Part shown: piece after piece, positions 42,740-52,267 of the stretch
How positions within the stretch are numbered: position 1 is the first letter of the stretch
Layout: every line of letters starts with the position of its first letter
The notes under the pieces: generated by a model
The model's database searches: none
What the model was told of the DNA's origin: nothing
What the model saw: only the letters and a program-made list of their open reading frames with translations
Program-made: the position numbers and the translations under genes
Source: Croceitalea rosinachiae
GTDB lineage: Bacteria > Bacteroidota > Bacteroidia > Flavobacteriales > Flavobacteriaceae
Length of the DNA stretch: 64,000 bases
NCBI RefSeq assembly: GCF_031846445.1
Contig: NZ_JAVRHR010000004.1
Span: 1-64,000, forward strand
Direction of reading: 5' to 3'

Positions 42740-43501
42740 CTATCGAATAAAAACAGGCTGATTTTCTTTTAAGGTATGTTCTTTACTGTAGATATAATCA
42801 TCATAGTTGAAACCCTTAATATCATCTAAAGATTGGGCATTTGTATCTAAAATATAACGTGCCATAGATCCTCTCGCCTTTTTAGCAAAAAAACTGATAA
42901 TCTTAAGCTTATCGTTCTTCCAGTCTTTGAAAACTGGCGTAATCACAGGTACTTTAAGTTGCTTCCCATCAATTGCTCCAAAATATTCATTACTTGCTAA
43001 ATTGACAAAAAGCTCATTATCTTCAAGCTCTCCATTTAAATGAGCGGTAAGATCTTTTTTCCAGAACTCATGAAGGTTCTTTTTACGACCAACCCTTAGC
43101 TGTGTGCCCATTTCTAAACGGTATGGTTGAATAAGGTCAAGTGGTTTCAAGATTCCGTATAACCCTGATAGGATACGAAGCTTATCTTGTAGGTTATCTA
43201 GCTTATCTTCTGAAATAGAATATGCATCTAAACCTTGATAAACATCACCATTAAAAGCATAAACGGCAGGGCGTGCATTCTCTGGTGTAAAAGGAATTGA
43301 AAAATCTTGGTTCCGTTGCCAATTCAATTGAGCCAAATTATCAGAAATTGACATTAATTTTGAAAGCGCTTTTGGTTTCTTTTTTACCAAAACTTTATTG
43401 AGCTTTTCAGACTGCTTCAAAAATTGAGGTTGACTATAGCTATCTGTCGGTAGTTTGGTTTCAAAATCGAGTGACTTAGCTGGGGAAATAACAATTTTCA
43501 T
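42740..43501 (-). CDS. yaaA: Peroxide stress protein YaaA
   Basis: 253 residues of the DUF328 family. The N-terminus MKIVISPAKSLDFE, the block RPAVYAFNGDVYQGLDA and the C-terminal KKARGSMARYI are diagnostic. In E. coli YaaA is induced by hydrogen peroxide and limits free iron and Fenton damage; it also binds DNA junctions. An exact -7 element lies 17 nt upstream. Confidence 0.93.
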   Translation of the reverse strand: MKIVISPAKSLDFETKLPTDSYSQPQFLKQSEKLNKVLVKKKPKALSKLMSISDNLAQLNWQRNQDFSIPFTPENARPAVYAFNGDVYQGLDAYSISEDKLDNLQDKLRILSGLYGILKPLDLIQPYRLEMGTQLRVGRKKNLHEFWKKDLTAHLNGELEDNELFVNLASNEYFGAIDGKQLKVPVITPVFKDWKNDKLKIISFFAKKARGSMARYILDTNAQSLDDIKGFNYDDYIYSKEHTLKENQPVFIR

Positions 43502-43518
43502 TCTCAGTTCATTTTAAT

Positions 43519-43526
43519 CAAATGTA
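43519..43526 (-). promoter_or_regulatory. -7 element of yaaA
   Basis: TACATTTG is an exact TAnnTTTG match, 17 nt before the ATG. A TTTTG lies only 12 nt further upstream, too close for a normal -33 element. Confidence 0.45.
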
Positions 43527-43606
43527 AAACCAAATTCTCAAAACTTAGAGAATTTTTAAATGGACTTATCAATCAAAGAATTGACAAAATTGATAAGTAA
43601 AAAACA

Positions 43607-44632
43607 TTAAGTAGCTTGTTTTGAATAATTACGCCACTTTTCAATGCAGTTCACCATATCTTGCGGTAACTCAGAATTGAATCGCATAAACTCTTTAGTA
43701 GTTGGATGCTCAAAACCTAATGTTTTGGCATGAAGTGCCTGCCTGGGCAGAACTTTAAAAGCATTGTCTACAAACTGCTTGTATTTTGTAAATGTAGTTC
43801 CCTTTAAAATCTTATCGCCACCATACCGTTCATCATTAAACAAGGTATGTCCAATATACTTCATATGCACTCTTATCTGATGTGTACGCCCAGTTTCCAA
43901 TTTACAAGAAACCAAAGTAACATACCCTAAACGTTCCAAAATTTTATAATGGGTAACAGCCTCTTTACCTTCATCACCATCTGGGAAAACAGTCATTTGC
44001 AGTCTGTTTTTAGGATGTCTTGCTATATTACCTTCAATAGTTCCAGAATCATTTTCAATATTGCCCCAGACCAAGGCCACATATTCTCGCTCGCTTGTTT
44101 TCTCGAAAAACTGCTTAGCCAAATGTGTCATGGCAGCTTCGGTTTTAGCGACCACGAGTAGACCAGAAGTATCCTTATCTATGCGATGTACTAAACCCGG
44201 GCGGTTTGAACTGTTATTAGGTAAGTTTTCAAAATGAAAAGTAAGCGCATTAATTAATGTGCCAGAATAATTACCATGACCCGGGTGGACGACCATTCCT
44301 GCCGGTTTATTAACAACAAGAAACGCATCATCTTCGTAAACAATATCTAAAGGAATATCTTCCGGTACAAGCAAAAACTCATAGGGAGGATGCTCAAATA
44401 GAACTTTTACCTCATCACCAGCCTTAACTTTGTAATTCTGTTTTACAGTGGCATCGTTAACCCAAATATTACCATCTTTTGCCGCTTTTTGAATTTTACT
44501 TCGGGTAGCATTCTCAATAAAATTCATTAAAAATTTGTCTACGCGTAGAGGCTCCTGTCCTTTTGAAGCAATAAATTTAAAATGTTCAAATAAATCATCT
44601 TGTGACAATTCTGAATTTTCCGTACCGCTCAT
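43607..44632 (-). CDS. RluA-family pseudouridine synthase (RluD-like)
   Basis: 341 residues. An S4 RNA-binding domain (about 28-80: LRVDKFLMNFIENATRSKIQKA) precedes the catalytic domain with HRIDKDTSG, catalytic Asp152, and the tail motif KLETGRTHQIRVH. It isomerises uridines in 23S rRNA; assignment to RluD is by length and S4 domain. It overlaps the PASTA gene by one base, the same pair as in many flavobacteria. Confidence 0.92.
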   Translation of the reverse strand: MSGTENSELSQDDLFEHFKFIASKGQEPLRVDKFLMNFIENATRSKIQKAAKDGNIWVNDATVKQNYKVKAGDEVKVLFEHPPYEFLLVPEDIPLDIVYEDDAFLVVNKPAGMVVHPGHGNYSGTLINALTFHFENLPNNSSNRPGLVHRIDKDTSGLLVVAKTEAAMTHLAKQFFEKTSEREYVALVWGNIENDSGTIEGNIARHPKNRLQMTVFPDGDEGKEAVTHYKILERLGYVTLVSCKLETGRTHQIRVHMKYIGHTLFNDERYGGDKILKGTTFTKYKQFVDNAFKVLPRQALHAKTLGFEHPTTKEFMRFNSELPQDMVNCIEKWRNYSKQAT

Positions 44633-45219
44633 TAGTCAGATTGGGCTTGAATACGCGCACTGTTCGGAATAGTTCCGTTGCCGCAAATAAGTTCTACTTT
44701 TGAAGTTTTAGGTAATTTGTCACCAGGTTTTACATATTTTCCCTTGTGCTTCATCTGGTAAACCATGTCTTTACCTAATTCATCAACATAAGTCACACGC
44801 TGAACATCTAATCCGACAGCACGTAGCATAGAAGTGGCATTCCGTTGGGTCACTTGAATGATATTTGGTACAGTAACTTTCTTATATCCAGATGGATTTA
44901 CCGTAAAATAAATCTTTCTATTGTCTTTAACTTTTGTGCCAGCAGTGGGGTTCTGATCTAGAATAGAAAACCTTGGATATTCTGGATTATAATTGGTAGA
45001 GTCCAAAACCTCATACCTGAGTCCAACATCTTCTGCTGTCTTACGCATTTCTTGCACAGACATTTTTGAAAAATCAGGAACTTCAACAAATTCTCCGTGA
45101 TTGGTAGTTCCTTTTAACCATTGCAAAGTGATAAAGCATATTAAAATGACCGCAAGTAGTGCCAAGCCCAATTGTATTAAAAAAGTTTTACTCCTTAAAA
45201 AATTGAAAAAGTCTTTCAT
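44632..45219 (-). CDS. Membrane-anchored PASTA domain protein
   Basis: 195 residues. One N-terminal transmembrane helix (about 13-34), then two PASTA modules (VEVPDFSKMSVQEMRKTAEDVGL and VTVPNIIQVTQRNATSMLRA) facing the periplasm. PASTA domains bind peptidoglycan stem peptides or other PASTA proteins. There is no kinase domain. Gene order PASTA-rluD against ddl (D-Ala-D-Ala ligase) on the other strand suggests a cell-wall link. Confidence 0.9.
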   Translation of the reverse strand: MKDFFNFLRSKTFLIQLGLALLAVILICFITLQWLKGTTNHGEFVEVPDFSKMSVQEMRKTAEDVGLRYEVLDSTNYNPEYPRFSILDQNPTAGTKVKDNRKIYFTVNPSGYKKVTVPNIIQVTQRNATSMLRAVGLDVQRVTYVDELGKDMVYQMKHKGKYVKPGDKLPKTSKVELICGNGTIPNSARIQAQSD

Positions 45220-45237
45220 GAAAATTTGTTATGCTAG

Positions 45238-45245
45238 CAAATATA
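45238..45245 (-). promoter_or_regulatory. -7 element of the PASTA-rluD unit
   Basis: TATATTTG is an exact match to TAnnTTTG, 18 nt before the PASTA gene ATG at 45219. It lies in the gap that also feeds ddl in the other direction. No clean -33 TTTG is visible. Confidence 0.5.
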
Positions 45246-45293
45246 GAAAAACAGCCCTTTTTTATTTACTTTGGCACAAGCATAATGCAAAAG

Positions 45294-46280
45294 ATGAAGA
45301 AAAATATTGCCATTATTATGGGCGGCTATTCTAGCGAATACGCCATTTCGATTAAAAGCGGTTCAGTGGTTGACAAACATTTAAGCTCAGAAAGGTTCAA
45401 AACCTTTTCTATTGTTATAAATAAAGAATCGTGGTATTATAAAGATAAAGAGGGAATTAATCATGAAGTTGACAAGAATGATTTTAGCATTTTTTTAGGC
45501 AATCAAAAAATAACCTTTGATTGTATTTTCAATGCAATACATGGTACACCAGGGGAAGATGGATTGCTACAGGCCTATTTTGAATTATTGAGAATTCCGC
45601 AAACATCTTGTAATCATTATCAAGCAGCACTTACCTTCAATAAGCGTGATTTATTGAGCGTTTTAAAGCCCTATGGAATCAAGTGCGCTACCTCTTATTT
45701 TTTAAATCTTGGTGACGAAATCAATGAACAAAAGATTATAGAAAAAGTTGGGCTTCCATGCTTTGTAAAGGCAAATAGAGCAGGTAGCAGTTTCGGAATA
45801 TCAAAGGTATATCAGGCTGAAGAGCTAGATGCGGCCATAAAACAAGCTTTTTTGGAAGATGATGAAATCATTATAGAATCCTTTTTAGATGGTACAGAAA
45901 TTTCTGTTGGAGTTATAACTTATAAAGGCAAAGTTACTGTGCTGCCCATAACAGAAATAGTTAGTGAAAATGATTTTTTTGATTATGAAGCCAAGTACCA
46001 AGGAAAATCTCAAGAAATTACTCCTGCTAGAATAACCCAAAACCAAAGAGAAAATGCAGAAAGAACAGCCAAGAAAGTCTATCAAGTATTGAAAATGAGC
46101 GGTTATAGCAGAAGTGAGTTTATTTTTATTGGTGATGATCCTTACATGCTTGAAATAAACACTACACCCGGTTTGACTGAGGAGAGTATTTTACCTCAAC
46201 AAGCGCAAATAGCTGGAATATCTTTACCGGAACTATTTGAAAGTGCCATTGAAGAAGCGCTTAAAAATAATAATGTGTAA
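45294..46280 (+). CDS. ddl: D-alanine--D-alanine ligase
   Basis: 328 residues from the ATG at 45294 (MKKNIAIIMGGYSSE), which matches the family start. ATP-grasp fold: AIHGTPGEDGLLQAY, FVKANRAGSSFGI, ESFLDGTEISVGV and the end motif LEINTTPGLTEESILPQQ. Makes D-Ala-D-Ala for peptidoglycan. Upstream in-frame ATGs (45231, 45285) are less likely, because 45231 lies in the divergent promoter of the PASTA gene. Confidence 0.95.
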   Translation: MKKNIAIIMGGYSSEYAISIKSGSVVDKHLSSERFKTFSIVINKESWYYKDKEGINHEVDKNDFSIFLGNQKITFDCIFNAIHGTPGEDGLLQAYFELLRIPQTSCNHYQAALTFNKRDLLSVLKPYGIKCATSYFLNLGDEINEQKIIEKVGLPCFVKANRAGSSFGISKVYQAEELDAAIKQAFLEDDEIIIESFLDGTEISVGVITYKGKVTVLPITEIVSENDFFDYEAKYQGKSQEITPARITQNQRENAERTAKKVYQVLKMSGYSRSEFIFIGDDPYMLEINTTPGLTEESILPQQAQIAGISLPELFESAIEEALKNNNV

Positions 46281-46303
46281 TTTTAAGCAAATCAACTTTA
46301 CCT

Positions 46304-46759
46304 ATGAGAAAGGCAATTTTTCCGGGGTCTTTTGATCCCTTGACTTTAGGCCATTACGATATTATTAAAAGGGGTATCACTCTTTTTGACGAACTTATCA
46401 TAGCCATAGGAATTAATGCAGATAAAAAATATATGTTTTCTTTAGAAGAGCGCCAGAATTTTATAGTGGATGCCTTCAATAATGAACCAAAAATTAAGGT
46501 ATTGACTTATGAAGGCTTAACTGTTGATTTTTGCCAGAAAGTAGGAGCTGACTTTATTTTAAGAGGATTAAGAAATCCTGCAGATTTTGAATTCGAAAAA
46601 GCTATTGCACACACCAATCGCAAACTTTCTGAGATAGAAACTGTTTTTTTACTAACATCATCTGGAAAGTCATATATAAGCTCTTCCATTGTGCGCGATG
46701 TTATAAGAAACGGTGGTGATTATACAGGTCTAGTTCCAGACACCGTTAAGGCTCCTTGA
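46304..46759 (+). CDS. coaD: Phosphopantetheine adenylyltransferase
   Basis: 151 residues; forms dephospho-CoA. The nucleotidyltransferase motif TLGHYDII follows GSFDP at the N-terminus, and KSYISSSIVRDV gives the ISSSxxR loop. It starts 23 bp after the ddl stop and probably shares its transcript. Confidence 0.95.
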   Translation: MRKAIFPGSFDPLTLGHYDIIKRGITLFDELIIAIGINADKKYMFSLEERQNFIVDAFNNEPKIKVLTYEGLTVDFCQKVGADFILRGLRNPADFEFEKAIAHTNRKLSEIETVFLLTSSGKSYISSSIVRDVIRNGGDYTGLVPDTVKAP

Positions 46760-46885
46760 CAGCCCTACTGATAAACCGATTGTCTTTATTAATCTACCAG
46801 CCGGCCATCGGGTCTAAAGAATAATCCAAAACAACATCTTTTCATTACTTCACAACAAAATTTATATTTTGTAGTTTTATACTTA

Positions 46886-46893
46886 TATTTTTG
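46886..46893 (+). promoter_or_regulatory. -7 element of the PAS kinase-receiver pair
   Basis: TATTTTTG is an exact TAnnTTTG match 44 nt before the TTG start. A TTTG occurs at 46868-46871, but with a spacer of only 14 nt. Confidence 0.4.
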
Positions 46894-46937
46894 TAAGAAA
46901 TTACATATTTAAGAATCCCAAATCTTAAACCTACATT

Positions 46938-48785
46938 TTGAAAACTGATACGTTAACCACACACAGCTTTTTAATAAAGCAATTACCGACCGCAACTGCA
47001 TTTATCGACACTAATTTTAAGCTAATTTATGCTTCTGATAAATGGATTGAATATTTTAATCTAGAATATCATGCTAGCATAGATAAATACCTATTTGACT
47101 TATTTGTTGAATACGATGAAGAATGGGAAAATTGTTTGAAAAATTGCTTCAAAGGAAGTACGGAACAAGGTTTACAAAGCAAAAAAAACGACATTGGAGA
47201 AGAAAAATGGTTTGAGTGGTCAAATGTTCCATGGTACGATGAGCAAGAAAATATTATCGGTGTTATTATTAAGACTGAAGATGTCACCAGCCGCATAACA
47301 AGCGAGCTAAAACTTGAAAAACTCGAAGATCTTTTCAAAGAACAAGCGGAAATATCAAAAGTTGGCACCTGGGAGTATAATCTAATTACTGAAGAGATAA
47401 TATGGTCAGATATGACCAAAAAAATACATGAAGTATCAAAAAATTATAAACCAAATATTGAAACGGCGATAAATTTTTATAAACAAGGTCATAGTCGTAA
47501 TACCGTCGCAATGTTAGTTCATAATGGTATTAAAAAAGGCGAGTCATGGAATACAAAATCTCAAATCATTACAAAAAAAGGAAAAGTGAAATGGGTAATT
47601 TCAGCTGGTAAGCCTTTATATAAAAATGGAAAAATAACACGCTTAATTGGTACTTTTCAAGATATTTCAAAAGAGGTTCAAGCTGAAATAAAAACAAAAG
47701 AAAGTGAACAGTTACTAAGAACTTTAATCGATAATTTACCTCTTAACGTGTACATTAAAGACACCGAATCTAAAAAAATACTAGTAAACAAAGCAGAGTG
47801 CGATTATTTGGGTAAATCGCACCCTAAAGAACTTATTGGCAAGTCAGATGCGGATATTTATAATAAGGATATTGCAAGTATTTCAAGAGATGAAGATCTG
47901 CACGTTATGAAAACCAAAAAGCCTATTTTGGCGAAACGCACAGTTAATATCAAAAAAGATGGTAAATCAACTTCATTTTTGACCTCAAAAATCCCTTGGT
48001 TAGATATCAATAATCAGAGTCAGGGTATCATTGGTATTAGTATAGATATCACTGATTTAATTCAAAAAGAAGATCAATTAAGAGATTTAATTAACGTCAC
48101 GGCAATCCAAAATAAAAAACTAATCAACTTTGCCCATATTGTTTCCCATAATCTAAGATCACATACCGCCAACTTTTCAATGCTCTTAGATTTTTTAATA
48201 AATGAAAAGGAAGAAGATGAGAAAACACGTATTATGGACATGTTATCTCATGCATCAGATAACCTTATGGATACGCTCGAAAACTTAAATGAGGTAGTTG
48301 ATATTAGTACCAACGTAAATCTTGAAAAGAAACCTATCGGACTTAATGAACAGATTACTAAGGTAGAACAAAGTTTGGCAGCCTTTTTACATAAAAATCA
48401 GGCTAAAATAACGAATCATATAGCAAATGATATAAATGTAAAGGCTATACCCGCTTATATGGAAAGTATCATCTTAAATCTAATGACAAATGCTGTTAAG
48501 TATAGGCATGCGGATAGAGACCCTCACATAATACTTTCTGCACGTATACTCGAAGATAGAACAACAATTTTCAGTATTCAAGATAATGGTCTCGGAATTG
48601 ACCTCAAAAAATATGGGAAAAAATTGTTCGGCATGTACAAGACTTTTCATAACAATACTGATGCCAGGGGCATTGGTCTTTATTTAGTTAAAAATCAGAT
48701 CGAAGCAATGGGAGGGAATATTGTTGCCACAAGCGAAGTAGACAAAGGTTCAACCTTCAGCGTTTATTTTAATGACAAAGATTAA
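46938..48785 (+). CDS. PAS-domain sensor histidine kinase
   Basis: 615 residues, soluble, starting with TTG at 46938: an in-frame TAA at 46926 bars anything longer, and the next in-frame ATG would remove the first PAS domain. Three PAS domains with C-terminal PAC-like parts (about 1-115, 125-250, 260-375) precede a dimerisation region with HIVSHNLRSHTANFSMLL, the HisKA-like H-box, and an ATPase domain with NLMTNAVKYR, DNGLGIDL and RGIGLYLVKNQ. Likely a cytoplasmic sensor. It overlaps the next receiver gene by 14 nt. Confidence 0.88.
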   Translation: MKTDTLTTHSFLIKQLPTATAFIDTNFKLIYASDKWIEYFNLEYHASIDKYLFDLFVEYDEEWENCLKNCFKGSTEQGLQSKKNDIGEEKWFEWSNVPWYDEQENIIGVIIKTEDVTSRITSELKLEKLEDLFKEQAEISKVGTWEYNLITEEIIWSDMTKKIHEVSKNYKPNIETAINFYKQGHSRNTVAMLVHNGIKKGESWNTKSQIITKKGKVKWVISAGKPLYKNGKITRLIGTFQDISKEVQAEIKTKESEQLLRTLIDNLPLNVYIKDTESKKILVNKAECDYLGKSHPKELIGKSDADIYNKDIASISRDEDLHVMKTKKPILAKRTVNIKKDGKSTSFLTSKIPWLDINNQSQGIIGISIDITDLIQKEDQLRDLINVTAIQNKKLINFAHIVSHNLRSHTANFSMLLDFLINEKEEDEKTRIMDMLSHASDNLMDTLENLNEVVDISTNVNLEKKPIGLNEQITKVEQSLAAFLHKNQAKITNHIANDINVKAIPAYMESIILNLMTNAVKYRHADRDPHIILSARILEDRTTIFSIQDNGLGIDLKKYGKKLFGMYKTFHNNTDARGIGLYLVKNQIEAMGGNIVATSEVDKGSTFSVYFNDKD

Positions 48786-49185
48786 TTCAATATACATAAT
48801 TGATGATGATGCCATTACTCTTTTTGGCATTAAAAAACTCCTGCGTAGAACTGTGGAGTGCAATAACATGTACGAATTTAAAAATGGGAAACTAGCACTT
48901 AATGCTATAATGCACCAAATAGAGCTAGGGCAAAGCATACCAGATGTTATTTTTTTGGATATTAATATGCCTATAATGGATGGATGGGAATTTTTAAATG
49001 AATTTCTTAAGCTACCTATTGACAAGAAAATTATAATCAATATTGTTACTTCATCAATTGACCCTTGTGATAAAAGAAGATGGATGGAGTATAAAGCCAT
49101 TACAAAACACTATCTTGAATTTAAAAACAAACCTATCTTTTCGATTGATCTAGAAGACATTAAACGTATATATTTAGCATCTTAA
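48772..49185 (+). CDS. Single-domain response regulator (receiver)
   Basis: 137 residues: YIIDDD acidic cluster, phospho-acceptor Asp in FLDINMPIMDG, and NIVTSS. The usual Lys-Pro lies in an EFKNKPIF segment. No output domain. Its start overlaps the kinase gene by 14 nt, so it is almost surely the kinase partner in a phosphorelay. Confidence 0.88.
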   Translation: MTKINSIYIIDDDAITLFGIKKLLRRTVECNNMYEFKNGKLALNAIMHQIELGQSIPDVIFLDINMPIMDGWEFLNEFLKLPIDKKIIINIVTSSIDPCDKRRWMEYKAITKHYLEFKNKPIFSIDLEDIKRIYLAS

Positions 49186-49199
49186 ATTTATTATTTCGC

Positions 49200-49207
49200 T
49201 ATTTTTG
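49200..49207 (+). promoter_or_regulatory. -7 element of the M14 peptidase gene
   Basis: TATTTTTG is an exact TAnnTTTG match 41 nt before the ATG at 49249. No clear TTTG is found at the right distance upstream. Confidence 0.4.
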
Positions 49208-49248
49208 AATGGTTTTTACTACACAATTTAAAACTTTCAAAGGCGACC

Positions 49249-51021
49249 ATGCGGACTTTTTTAACTCTATTTACGTTACTTTTTCTTATTTCATGTGAAA
49301 CAACCACAAACGAAGAGACCACTAGTTTTAAAACAGTTTTTGAAACTTCTGACGGATTGGAAACGGCCACCTATGATGAGGTTATTCAGTTTTACTTACA
49401 ATTGGCAAAAAATTACCCTGAAATTAATGTACAGACCATCGGTAGCACAGATAGTGGGTATCCATTACATTTGGTGACTTTTAATTCGGAAGGAGATTTC
49501 AATTACCAAAAACTTGCCAATGACAAAACAATAGTCCTGGTCAACAATGGTATACATCCGGGAGAAAGTGATGGTATTGATGCAACCATGATGCTGTATC
49601 GAGACCTGGTTGAAAGGAAAATTAAACATCCAAATAATGTTGTTCTGGTGACCATACCTGTTTATAATGTTGGAGGCATGTTAAATAGAAATTCAACTAC
49701 TAGAGCTAATCAAAACGGCCCGAAATCTTACGGTTTTCGCGGAAATGCCCAAAATTATGATTTAAATAGAGATTTTATAAAAGCAGACACGAAAAACGCG
49801 CAAAGTTTTATTGAAATTTTCCACCTGACAAAACCCGATATTTTTATTGACAATCATGTCAGCAACGGAGCCGATTATCAATATACATTGACACATCTAT
49901 TTACTCAACATAACAAACTAGGTGGTGATTTGGGGCAATATCTGCATACTGAATTCATGCCCAAACTTGAGCAGAAACTTCAAGAATCTAATTGGGATAT
50001 TACGCCATATGTCAATGTTTTTAATAGACCCCCCGAAACTGGTTTTACACAGTTTATGGACTCACCCAGATATTCAACGGGCTATGCTGCACTTTGGAAT
50101 ACGCTGGGCATGATGGTAGAAACCCATATGTTAAAACCTTATAAACCTAGAGTAGAAGGTGCCTACGAGCTAATGAAACAAATGATTTCAATAGCTGAAA
50201 ATAATCATGAAAAAATTAAAGAGTTAAGAAATAAGTCCATTGAAAATTATTCGACCGCTTCTACCTATCACCTAAATTGGGAAGTAGACACTACTCAGAC
50301 CACTACATTACAATTCAAAGGTTTTGAGGTAGATACTTTGATTAGTGAAATCACAAATCTACCTAGACTTAAATATGATAAGAATCGTCCCTTTATCAAA
50401 AAAGTTAAATATTCTAATTACTATGTTCCCAAGGATACAATTGAGGTTCCAGCTGCCTATATTATTAAAAAAGGATGGCAAAAAGTCATTGATCGTTTAG
50501 ACTTCAACCATATTGATTACTTTGAATTGGACAAAGATACCACACTCTATCTCGAATCATATAAAATAAAGGATTACAAGACGAGAAATTCCGCTTACGA
50601 AGGTCACTATCTACATTACAATACTCAAATAGGTACTAGTGTGCAAAAAATTCAGTTGCAAAAAGGAGATTATGTAGTCCCTGCCAATCAAGAAGGGCTT
50701 CGATACCTATTGGAAACCTTAGAGCCTCAAGCACCAGATTCTTTCTTTAATTGGAACTTTTTCGATACCGTTTTACAGCAAAAAGAAGGATTTTCACCTT
50801 ACGTTTTTGAAGATATTGCCCTAGAGATTTTAAAGCAAAATCAATCATTAAGGGATAGTTTTTTGGCTAAAAAGCAAAGTGATCAACAATTTTCAGAAAA
50901 TTGGTATGCCCAATTAGATTGGATTTATAAACATTCTCCATACTACGAAAGCGCCCATTTGCAATACCCTGTATATCGAATTAAAAAAAGAAGTTCTGCT
51001 GAATCAATTCTCAAAAATTGA
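49249..51021 (+). CDS. M14 zinc carboxypeptidase lipoprotein
   Basis: 590 residues with a lipobox LFLISC (Cys16). The M14 zinc motif is GIHPGES (His103, Glu106), the third ligand His203 is in DNHVSNG, and the catalytic Glu is probably in MMVETHML. A long C-terminal extension of about 300 residues follows. It probably trims peptides outside the inner membrane. The end overlaps the convergent NUDIX gene by 18 nt. Confidence 0.9.
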   Translation: MRTFLTLFTLLFLISCETTTNEETTSFKTVFETSDGLETATYDEVIQFYLQLAKNYPEINVQTIGSTDSGYPLHLVTFNSEGDFNYQKLANDKTIVLVNNGIHPGESDGIDATMMLYRDLVERKIKHPNNVVLVTIPVYNVGGMLNRNSTTRANQNGPKSYGFRGNAQNYDLNRDFIKADTKNAQSFIEIFHLTKPDIFIDNHVSNGADYQYTLTHLFTQHNKLGGDLGQYLHTEFMPKLEQKLQESNWDITPYVNVFNRPPETGFTQFMDSPRYSTGYAALWNTLGMMVETHMLKPYKPRVEGAYELMKQMISIAENNHEKIKELRNKSIENYSTASTYHLNWEVDTTQTTTLQFKGFEVDTLISEITNLPRLKYDKNRPFIKKVKYSNYYVPKDTIEVPAAYIIKKGWQKVIDRLDFNHIDYFELDKDTTLYLESYKIKDYKTRNSAYEGHYLHYNTQIGTSVQKIQLQKGDYVVPANQEGLRYLLETLEPQAPDSFFNWNFFDTVLQQKEGFSPYVFEDIALEILKQNQSLRDSFLAKKQSDQQFSENWYAQLDWIYKHSPYYESAHLQYPVYRIKKRSSAESILKN

Positions 51022-51606
51022 CTTGTCCTCAAAGAGCAGTCTTATATTTAGATAAGAGTTTTCAAGCGCTTTCTTGATTTTTTTCGGTCCTTTCCACTTT
51101 ACCTTAGTAATACCTTCATTTTCCTGAGCCACCAATGGTCCATCATAAGAAGTCACCATAGAAAACCAATAAACTTTTTTTAAGCGATACTCTCCATTTC
51201 TTTTAAAGATATGATAAGTGGTCTTTAAGTACTTATCAATATGAAGCCCTTTAACACCCGTTTCCTCCTCCACTTCTCTAATTGCGGCTTTTTCAATAGA
51301 TTCACCTTTGTCAAGTTTTCCCTTTGGCAAATCCCACTTATCATTTCTATAAATAAATAAAACCTTTCCTTCTTCATTTTTGACCAGACCCCCCGCCGCA
51401 ACTACAATAGGAATTTTACTACTGAACTTTTCAAGAATTTTATCGCTTGGGTCATAAATATATGCCTTTTTCAAAAGCTTTTTAGATAATGAAGTAATGG
51501 CATAATTAATGGCATCATCATCCATTAAAAATACATTACCAACGGTATTCTCTGGCTTCTCATTTGTTAAGATCAAGGGTGACTCATTAACAAAAACTTT
51601 ATACAT
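51004..51606 (-). CDS. NUDIX hydrolase
   Basis: 200 residues from the ATG at 51606 (MYKVFVNESPLI). The N-terminal ~65 residues are of unknown fold. The NUDIX box is complete: GKLDKGESIEKAAIREVEEETGV-like, G-x5-E-x7-REVEEETG. Substrate unknown (nucleoside diphosphate or ADP-ribose types). A start 33 nt upstream is open but lies in pyrE. The gene is divergent from pyrE with 7 bp between the start codons. Confidence 0.88.
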   Translation of the reverse strand: MYKVFVNESPLILTNEKPENTVGNVFLMDDDAINYAITSLSKKLLKKAYIYDPSDKILEKFSSKIPIVVAAGGLVKNEEGKVLFIYRNDKWDLPKGKLDKGESIEKAAIREVEEETGVKGLHIDKYLKTTYHIFKRNGEYRLKKVYWFSMVTSYDGPLVAQENEGITKVKWKGPKKIKKALENSYLNIRLLFEDKSIFEN

Positions 51607-51609
51607 TTG
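51602..51609 (+). promoter_or_regulatory. -7 element of pyrE
   Basis: TACATTTG is an exact TAnnTTTG match ending 4 nt before the pyrE ATG. It overlaps the NUDIX start codon. If used, the pyrE mRNA would be leaderless or nearly so. No TTTG at -33 distance was found. Confidence 0.5.
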
Positions 51610-51613
51610 CGCA

Positions 51614-52255
51614 ATGATTTTAGACAAGAACAGCGCCAATAAAACTGCGGAGCTATTGCTGCAAATTAATGCAATAAAGTTGAATCCTGAAAATCCATTT
51701 ACATGGGCGTCTGGGTGGAAATCTCCAATTTACTGCGATAATAGAATTATCTTATCCTATCCAGCCATTAGAAACTTTATACGAGAAGAAATGGCAAAAC
51801 AGGTGGAAACTCTTTATGGAAAACCAGATATTATTGCTGGTGTAGCCACCGGCGCTATTGGAATTGGAGTTTTAGTAGCAGAAGCTATGGGTCTTCCTTT
51901 TATTTATGTCAGACCTGAACCTAAGTCGCATGGCAGAAAAAATCAAATTGAAGGACAGTTCAAATCTGGTCAAAACGTAGTCGTTATTGAAGATTTAATA
52001 AGTACTGGAAAAAGCAGTTTAAATGCAGTCAATGCACTACTAGATGTTGGTGCTGATATAAAAGGAATGCTTGCTATTTTCACATATGGTTTTGATATTG
52101 CTCAGCAAAACTTTAAAAATGCGAATGTAAAATTGAATACCTTAAGCGATTATGAACACCTTATAAATCAGGCATCAACAACAAATTACATAAAAGAAGA
52201 ACTAGTACAAACCCTATTGCAATGGCGAGAAGCTCCAGAGCAATGGAACCAATAA
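51614..52255 (+). CDS. pyrE: Orotate phosphoribosyltransferase
   Basis: 213 residues from the ATG at 51614 (MILDKNSANKTAELLLQ). Contains PFTWASGWKSPIYCDNR, the GVATGAIGIGVLVAEAMGLPFIYVR loop and the PRPP motif VVVIEDLISTGKSS. Makes OMP from orotate and PRPP. The frame is open upstream to 51509, but that part lies inside the NUDIX gene. Confidence 0.95.
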   Translation: MILDKNSANKTAELLLQINAIKLNPENPFTWASGWKSPIYCDNRIILSYPAIRNFIREEMAKQVETLYGKPDIIAGVATGAIGIGVLVAEAMGLPFIYVRPEPKSHGRKNQIEGQFKSGQNVVVIEDLISTGKSSLNAVNALLDVGADIKGMLAIFTYGFDIAQQNFKNANVKLNTLSDYEHLINQASTTNYIKEELVQTLLQWREAPEQWNQ

Positions 52256-52267
52256 TATACCTATCAC

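Noticed and set aside
51509..51613. N-terminal extension of pyrE
   Set aside because: It lies inside the NUDIX gene; the family start MILDKN matches the ATG at 51614.
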